NCBI RefSeq assembly: GCF_029784155.1
Contig: NC_073692.1
Span: forward strand, 424,495,324 to 424,559,323
Reading direction: 5' to 3'
Source of the DNA: Uranotaenia lowii
Taxonomy: Eukaryota; Arthropoda; Insecta; Diptera; Culicidae
DNA: 64,000 nt
Every line of letters begins with the position of its first letter. Position 1 is the first letter of the stretch. The notes beneath the pieces were generated by a model. It searched no databases. It saw only the letters and a program-made list of their open reading frames with translations, and was not told the origin of the DNA. Positions 59,093-64,000 of this stretch are shown here, one piece after another. The translations under genes and the position numbers were made by a program.

Positions 59093-60997
59093 TTAGACTT
59101 TGAAAAACGGAAAACAAAAGTGTTGTAGCCGAAATATTTTCTGATGATCCGCATACAATAGTACTCCACATCCAACAAGAAGCATATTTATATCATTGCA
59201 GAACAGCGTAAACAATAACGGGCCCAAATAACTGCCTTGCGGTACCCCTGAAGTTGGAATGAAGTTGGTTGTTTCAGCGGAGCCAATTCTGATAGCTAAA
59301 CGACGGTTTGTAAGGTAGCTCCTGATCAATACACACAGTCTTCCGGAAAACCCTGAACGTTGTAGCATATTGAGCAAAATTTCGTGATTCACTGAATCAA
59401 AAGCGGCAGTAATATCAGTATATATGGCATACAATTTGCTTGCCGCCATCGATATTGGATAAACAGAATGATGTGGAAACTGCCAGATTTGAGGTTACTT
59501 ATCTTTTGGGAAAAGCCATACAAGAAAACCTTATATCGTTTACGATCCTCTCCAAGACTTTTGAGCAGGCAGCTAGTGACGTGAAACCACAATAATTAGG
59601 AACATCCTGTTTGTCACCATTTAAAAGACAGGTCTGATGAATGATCTCTTCAAGGTGGGAATAAATTTTTGTTGATTAAAGTACTGGTTGAAGTGAGTAA
59701 GTGGCTTTACCAGTGCGGCGCTACACCTTTTCAAAACGCACGAAGGTTTTCCATCATTTCCGGTTGAGCTAGAAAACTTAAAATTGCTGACAGCATCAAG
59801 CGACAGCATAGTGGTGATAGCAAAGCCGATTGTAGATCCGATATCTTCTGGTGGCATCGCTCAATTTTGATTTGATAAACGGGCAGTGGGATTTTCGATC
59901 GAAGCTGTTTTAACCGTTCTAGGCGACTATTTGTCGAAGGAGGTCGGAGAGAAGGTCTTACCAGGGGCACAGAATTATCTAAAACTTCACTCATAATGGA
60001 GCAGAATGTATTTGCAGCCATATCTACATCAGCACATCTACGAAGATTCGTCCAGTCAATTTCGGATCGCTATCCGTTACAGATCGGTTCAATAACTCAA
60101 AATCAGGCACGACGGAAGTCAAGAGCGGATGCGTCGATGCTCTCAATAAAAGGTACAGGATTCAGGAACGAAGTAGGTATCGAATTCAAAAGGAGTATGA
60201 TGCACGTCTATTGGCACAACAACTTCACTGGCCTCGATGATAGTGCTGATCAAGATAGACTCATCGGTGGAGACTTAATCCAGCGTTTGACGTTCCATCA
60301 CTGTGTAGCCTATAATTGTCAGCCCAACACTCTCTCAGCCGATAGCCCTTTCCGAGTCGGCAATCACCTTCACGACGGCTGAGTTGCCGTGAAGTAAGCG
60401 GTCGTCAGTTAGCTAACGATATTTAGCGAGGCCGGTTGTGTGTCTCTCGTTCAGTCGACGGACAGCAAGTCAAATTTGCACAATCACGATTATGCACTCC
60501 ATTCAAAACAGTTCCATCCACTAAAAAGGAACTTGCTGAACTCATCACCGATGCAGAATGCCAAGAAAAATCATACCGCAAAAAGGTTATGCAATCTAGC
60601 TTCCGAATGCAGATATTCTGGCATTTTTCCGGTGTAAAAACACTAATCCGATCAAAAACGAACGATGTTCATAAGGCGCTTTCACTCACAAGTTTTCGAT
60701 ATTACTCGATGTTCTCAAAGTAGCCATGAAAACTCCTCCACTTTGCCTAAATACGCCTACTGTTGGAAATACCTCAGTCGCAACGAAAAATAGCGTAATC
60801 TGAACAGAAAAGTTGACTTGAAGGTACAGAAGAGTCAATCCAGATTTCAGTAAAGGTGTAGATAACGTAACTGAGCTCCGATACTGAGATGAAATATTGA
60901 GAGAAAAGGAGGGCTCTGCAAGTTTGAAACAGTCACTGAACGAATCAAAATATGAGCTAGAATACTCACCTGTTCGTGCAGGTTGAAGAACACCTTC
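59093..60997 (-). pseudogene. Jockey/CR1-like LINE, ORF2 remnant (copy 2: linker and reverse transcriptase)
   Basis: Minus strand, dead. From 60997 the order is: spacer motif PEFVCGEGVLQP, a decayed endonuclease with only scraps (SGGVFMA), the linker CADVDMAANTFCSIMSEVLD (60021-59960), RT start FAITTMLSLDAVSNFKFSSS then GNDGKPSCVLKRC and LVKPLTHF (59857-59690), the KGDKQDV-type loop, and RT core YTDITAAFDSVNHEIL (motif A), SGVPQGSYLGPLLFTLF (motif B) and YADH (motif C) at 59449-59093. Motif C should be YADD; the second catalytic Asp is His. At least four frameshifts or stops. The C-terminus and 3' UTR are lost at the SINE fragment. It is a non-LTR retrotransposon that would nick and copy into chromosomes if intact. 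Confidence 0.88.
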
Positions 60998-62663
60998 GCC
61001 ACAGACGAACTCAGGGCCGGTGAAGATAGTTCTGGTAGCAACGCCTACTGCTTTTTTTGTACGCCGTGTTCAGCTTGCGGTATTCTTCCTCTGTGTAGAA
61101 GGACTTTTGCTTGCTGAAGTTTCGAAGAGCATGATTTTAGGCGATTAGGACCCAGGAAGCTCGTGGTTTGGAGGGTAAGCTACGTTTCGGGCAATTATGT
61201 AGTTCAGTATATTTGAAAAAAACGCAGCGGCTGCATCGGGATTAGACATATCGAGCTCGTTCTCCCATTCGATAGAATCCAGGGCGAGTAAGATAGCTTC
61301 GTTGTAGACGTTTTTGAAAACCTGGTAGAAGAGAGCGGTTTCCTCTATGGGAGCGTTAATTTTAGTGAAATCGAGTGAGACCACTAAAGCTGGGTAATGA
61401 GAAACAACTTTAACAAGAAAAGCAGGAGCTAAATCAATAGTCGGATTCCTGAAGCCTTCGTTTATGAAGCATAGGTCTAGCATACGACCGTTTTCGTTTT
61501 CAAAGCTGTTGATCTGGCGAAGAGTCGCGGTGCTCAAAGAGTCCAGGAAGATGTTGGAAAGAGACGAGGAATAGGAGCGCATAGGATATGGGAACGAAAT
61601 GCCGCCATTGGAAGGGCATTATTTCAAGCTAGGCATGTTGAAATAACCGATAACAAGTATGTCATCTTCGGGAGAGAAGATTCAGCTTACTTTGGATAGG
61701 CACCGCGAGAAGGACTTAGCTACAAACAGGTCACTAGAGCGATCAGGAGGCACGTACACTACGCATAAGTACAATTTACGATCACCGAGATCAATGCGGG
61801 CCCAAAGAAGCTCCAAATCGTCCCAGGAACTGTCATCGATAAGCTGAGCCGGGAGTCTAGAGTTGACAGCAAGTAAAACTCCGCTTCCAGTTGACTTTTT
61901 GCTGTTCAGGGGCTTCGATCGCAACGGAACACTGCATAAGGACAGTTGAAAGTAGCGTTCTTGCCTGAACTCGAAGGCTGGAGAACCCCTTCACCACAGA
62001 CGAACTCAGGGTCGAGAAGACTGTTGTCGCTGGCAGGAAATGGCGCGACTGAGTCGAAGGTCTCAGAGGTCTCCGTAGTTCCTGATACGTTGCGTCTCAG
62101 AGCTGGAAGCCCAGTAGATGTAGCGGAGTCAAGATGATTTTGCGGGGTTGATCTGTGATGAATCGGATACTGGATACACGAGGAAGATGTTCTCATCATA
62201 ACGGGGTACTTGCCTGTGAGAGCGGTCTTCAGAACCTCCTCGCCACCAACGAACTCAGAGACAAAACGACTGAAGACGCTTGCAGGAAACAGCACGACTG
62301 AGCTGAAGGGCTCCGGGGTCTCCATAAAGCGAACATAGCTGCGTCCTGGTGCTGAAACCCAAGAAATTTCGGGCGGGAATGAGCGGTAGTTTGTGTGGCG
62401 TCTGTGTTTGGATGAAATTATATTATCACACAGACATAAAGTTCTTGAAAGGGTTGAGTTCTTGCCTGGATATGTAGGCTGGAGGACCTCATTTTCAAAA
62501 TCGAACTCAGGGCTGGGACGGCTGACGACGCTGGCTGAAAACAGCACGACTGAGTCGAGTGGCTTTGAGACCTCCCAAGTGCCAAGTTCGTTGCGACCCA
62601 GTGGAAAAACCCAAAAGGCACTTTCCGGAATTTATGAACCATCACAAGACAATCGACAGGGAG
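60998..62663 (-). pseudogene. LINE spacer repeats and endonuclease remnant (copy 1)
   Basis: Minus strand. From 62547 a 213-codon frame carries three repeats of a motif like FPASVxSRxxPEFVxGEEVLQP, spaced about 255-265 bp, then YAVFRCDRSP. A frameshift leads to PLNSKKSTGSGVLLAVN, LELLWARIDLGDRKLYLCVV and YVPPDR (61924-61682), the middle of an APE-type endonuclease. Next come ILVIGYFNMPSLK and a stop; the usual GDFN reads GYFN, losing a catalytic Asp. 61582-61145 continues with GRMLDLCFINEG and a decayed SDHYP site (VSHYP), then the linker ALRNFSKQKSFYTEEEYRKL. The N-terminal half of the endonuclease is missing, apparently by internal deletion. It then meets copy 2. Confidence 0.82.
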
Positions 62664-63467
62664 CTACGGTCTCTTCGTCGTTATCAGCTCAGGTGGGAAC
62701 TGGGCGAATTCCACCAACTGAGATTCTTGGTTCGTAAAAATCGGGGGCACTGTTACGGTCGTGGATCTAGCAGTGTTGATTATACTCGGGGTGATGGCTT
62801 CCGCGGCTGGCTGGATAACATGAACCGATGCGGCAGGAGTAAATGACCACCGGTTGAAGGTTTTTGGCTGGTCCACGAATTTATGGAAAAGGATCCCCGT
62901 AAGCCAAGTCAATGGACTTAATGCGACATCTTTAACTGCTGAATTTTATCCGATTTTGATCGAAACGATATTCCTGATGGAGCCATCCACACCTTTTGGG
63001 AGCAATCGCTTTACATCTATCGGCAAAGTAAAGTCCAGGCAGCTGGATACGATTTTGCTGACATCCTCATCCGTTATCTGGGGCTGAAGTCCAGCTAAAT
63101 AAAGCCAAAACTTCGGTATCGGGGGAGGAGGTACAATGAACTTAACAGAAAGATCACTGAGATCGATGGACTTGGTCCCAGTCATTGTAGACGACACAAG
63201 TGAAGGACCGTCATTGCCACGGCGGCGCTTATAATTCGGAGATGGATGCGCTTGTGGTGTCCCTTTTAGTGGCGGAAACGAGTGTATCGTCTTTGGAGGG
63301 TTTTGCTTAAAGGCTATATCATCGACCTTTTTCGATAATAAGTCGAACTTGAGCATAAGCTTACCAGGGTAATCACTAATTGAAGCGGGATTATCTTTCT
63401 TCAACGCAAAATCGTCAATATAGCAACATTTTCTGACAGCATGTAATTTCATATTTATATGCTCCAA
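62664..63467 (-). pseudogene. Jockey/CR1-like LINE ORF1 (RNA-binding protein), frameshifted
   Basis: Minus strand. The 173-codon frame from ATG 63467 has a basic patch (NYKRRRGND) and an RRM-like stretch PKFWLYLAGLQPQITDEDVS through VKRLLPKGVDGS and NIVSIKIG. A frameshift near 62930 continues with LTWLTGILFHKFVDQPKTFN through RWSFTPAA to a stop at 62664. This is the ORF1 layout of mosquito Jockey/CR1-like LINEs: a nucleic-acid-binding chaperone forming the ribonucleoprotein. It stands upstream of, and in the same orientation as, the endonuclease remnant. Confidence 0.78.
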
Positions 63468-63531
63468 AACTTAAAACGATATATGAACTCGTAGATGAGC
63501 TAGAAGCATTTTCGTAAGACTGAAAAGATTG
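63468..63531. other. Short linker between LINE ORF1 and TA-type element
   Basis: 64 bp upstream of LINE ORF1. The 5' UTR or promoter of the LINE may have been here but is cut by, or obscured by, the TA-type element starting at 63532. Confidence 0.3.
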
Positions 63532-64000
63532 TAGGGGAGAGTGGGGTATTGTGGGCCATGGGGAAACGTGGGCCACTTTTAATATCTCAGATGTGTGTTG
63601 AGATAAAAATCTCAAACCAACTGTCATCGTCGTCGCTTTGCGTGAGCATATATTTTATATGTTGTTGACTGAAATACGCATCATATGCTTCTTTTATTTA
63701 TCAAGTTAAAAAAGTTTAGAAAAACACCCGCTAATTTCATCGATGGAGAACCTAAAAGTCATAACAAAAATATGCTAATACGCTTATGATCTTTGTTTTG
63801 TCATGATCTTTCACGTGGAAAAGGAATTTTTGATGAAACATAAATAAGTTACACAAACACAACTAATTTGCAAATCAAAGCTTGTGGGGAATCGTGGACC
63901 ACACATCTTGAATCACCAATATTTTTATGTTTTTGTACACATTCAGAATTTAAAATACGTTTTATCTATCTGTAAAGTTTTCTTATGCCAAATGAAGAGT
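63532..64000 (+). mobile_element. Left part of a TA-type element, runs off the window
   Basis: TA-GGGGAGAGTGGGGTATTG at 63532 and 'ggccatggggaaacgtgggc' repeat a GGGG.A.GTGGG motif; 'tgtggggaatcgtggacc' at 63881 repeats it again inside. The end type matches 11343, 36235 and 45619. The right terminus is not in the window. Confidence 0.6.

Noticed and set aside
59996..60723. Plus-strand frames over the LINE RT region
   Set aside because: They are antisense to the minus-strand LINE ORF2 remnant.

Overview
This is AT-rich eukaryotic nuclear DNA, almost certainly insect and most probably from a mosquito (Culicidae). That inference rests on an RR-2 chitin-binding cuticle protein gene with a 59-nt intron, and on a dense crowd of hAT, piggyBac-like and TA-flanked MITEs, tRNA-derived SINEs and Jockey/CR1-like LINEs. 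The species cannot be read from the sequence. Only one intact host gene is recognisable in 64 kb: the two-exon cuticular protein gene on the minus strand at 21800-22215, which has a TATA box and an arthropod initiator. Nearly all other open frames are short shadows or transposon remnants.

Layout. 1-9600: AT-rich DNA with degraded repeats and diverged direct duplications. 9653-11073: a complete non-autonomous hAT element (17-bp perfect TIRs, 8-bp target duplication) with a complete SINE nested in it. 11343-12439: a TA-flanked MITE carrying a SINE fragment. 12.6-15.2 kb: GC-richer, apparently unique DNA. 16.8-20.1 kb: nested inverted-repeat elements, including a near-perfect hairpin of 233-bp arms flanked by 12-bp direct repeats, followed by a piggyBac-like MITE. 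20.7-22.3 kb: GC-richer DNA with a 75-nt hairpin, then the cuticle gene. 29.0-31.1 kb: a decayed LINE reverse transcriptase. 32.5-33.0 kb: a second copy of the piggyBac-like MITE family. 36.2-39.8 kb: a TA-type element enclosing an inverted repeat and a 2.1-kb element with about ten internal repeats and an (ACAG)n tract. 41.0-44.9 kb: two giant palindromes (0.84 and 2.67 kb). 45.6-51.3 kb: more MITEs and SINEs and one unidentified coding-like remnant. 52.9-55.9 kb: a TIR element abutting a 2.1-kb, 9-bp minisatellite with a 477-bp internal duplication. 56.4-58.2 kb: a third giant palindrome. 59.1-63.5 kb: two head-to-tail decayed Jockey/CR1-like LINE pieces on the minus strand. 63.5 kb to the end: the left end of another TA-type element.

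The strongest unusual signal is the concentration of long, nearly indel-free inverted repeats (five of about 0.48-2.67 kb). If transcribed they would fold into long double-stranded RNA of the kind that feeds endo-siRNA pathways. The 17922-18460 copy also looks retroposed, with an A-run tail and 12-bp direct repeats. Other points are three hammerhead-ribozyme-like core motifs, a pre-miRNA-sized hairpin at 20774-20848, and the duplication history readable inside the minisatellite. All alignments were made by eye; nothing was run against a database.
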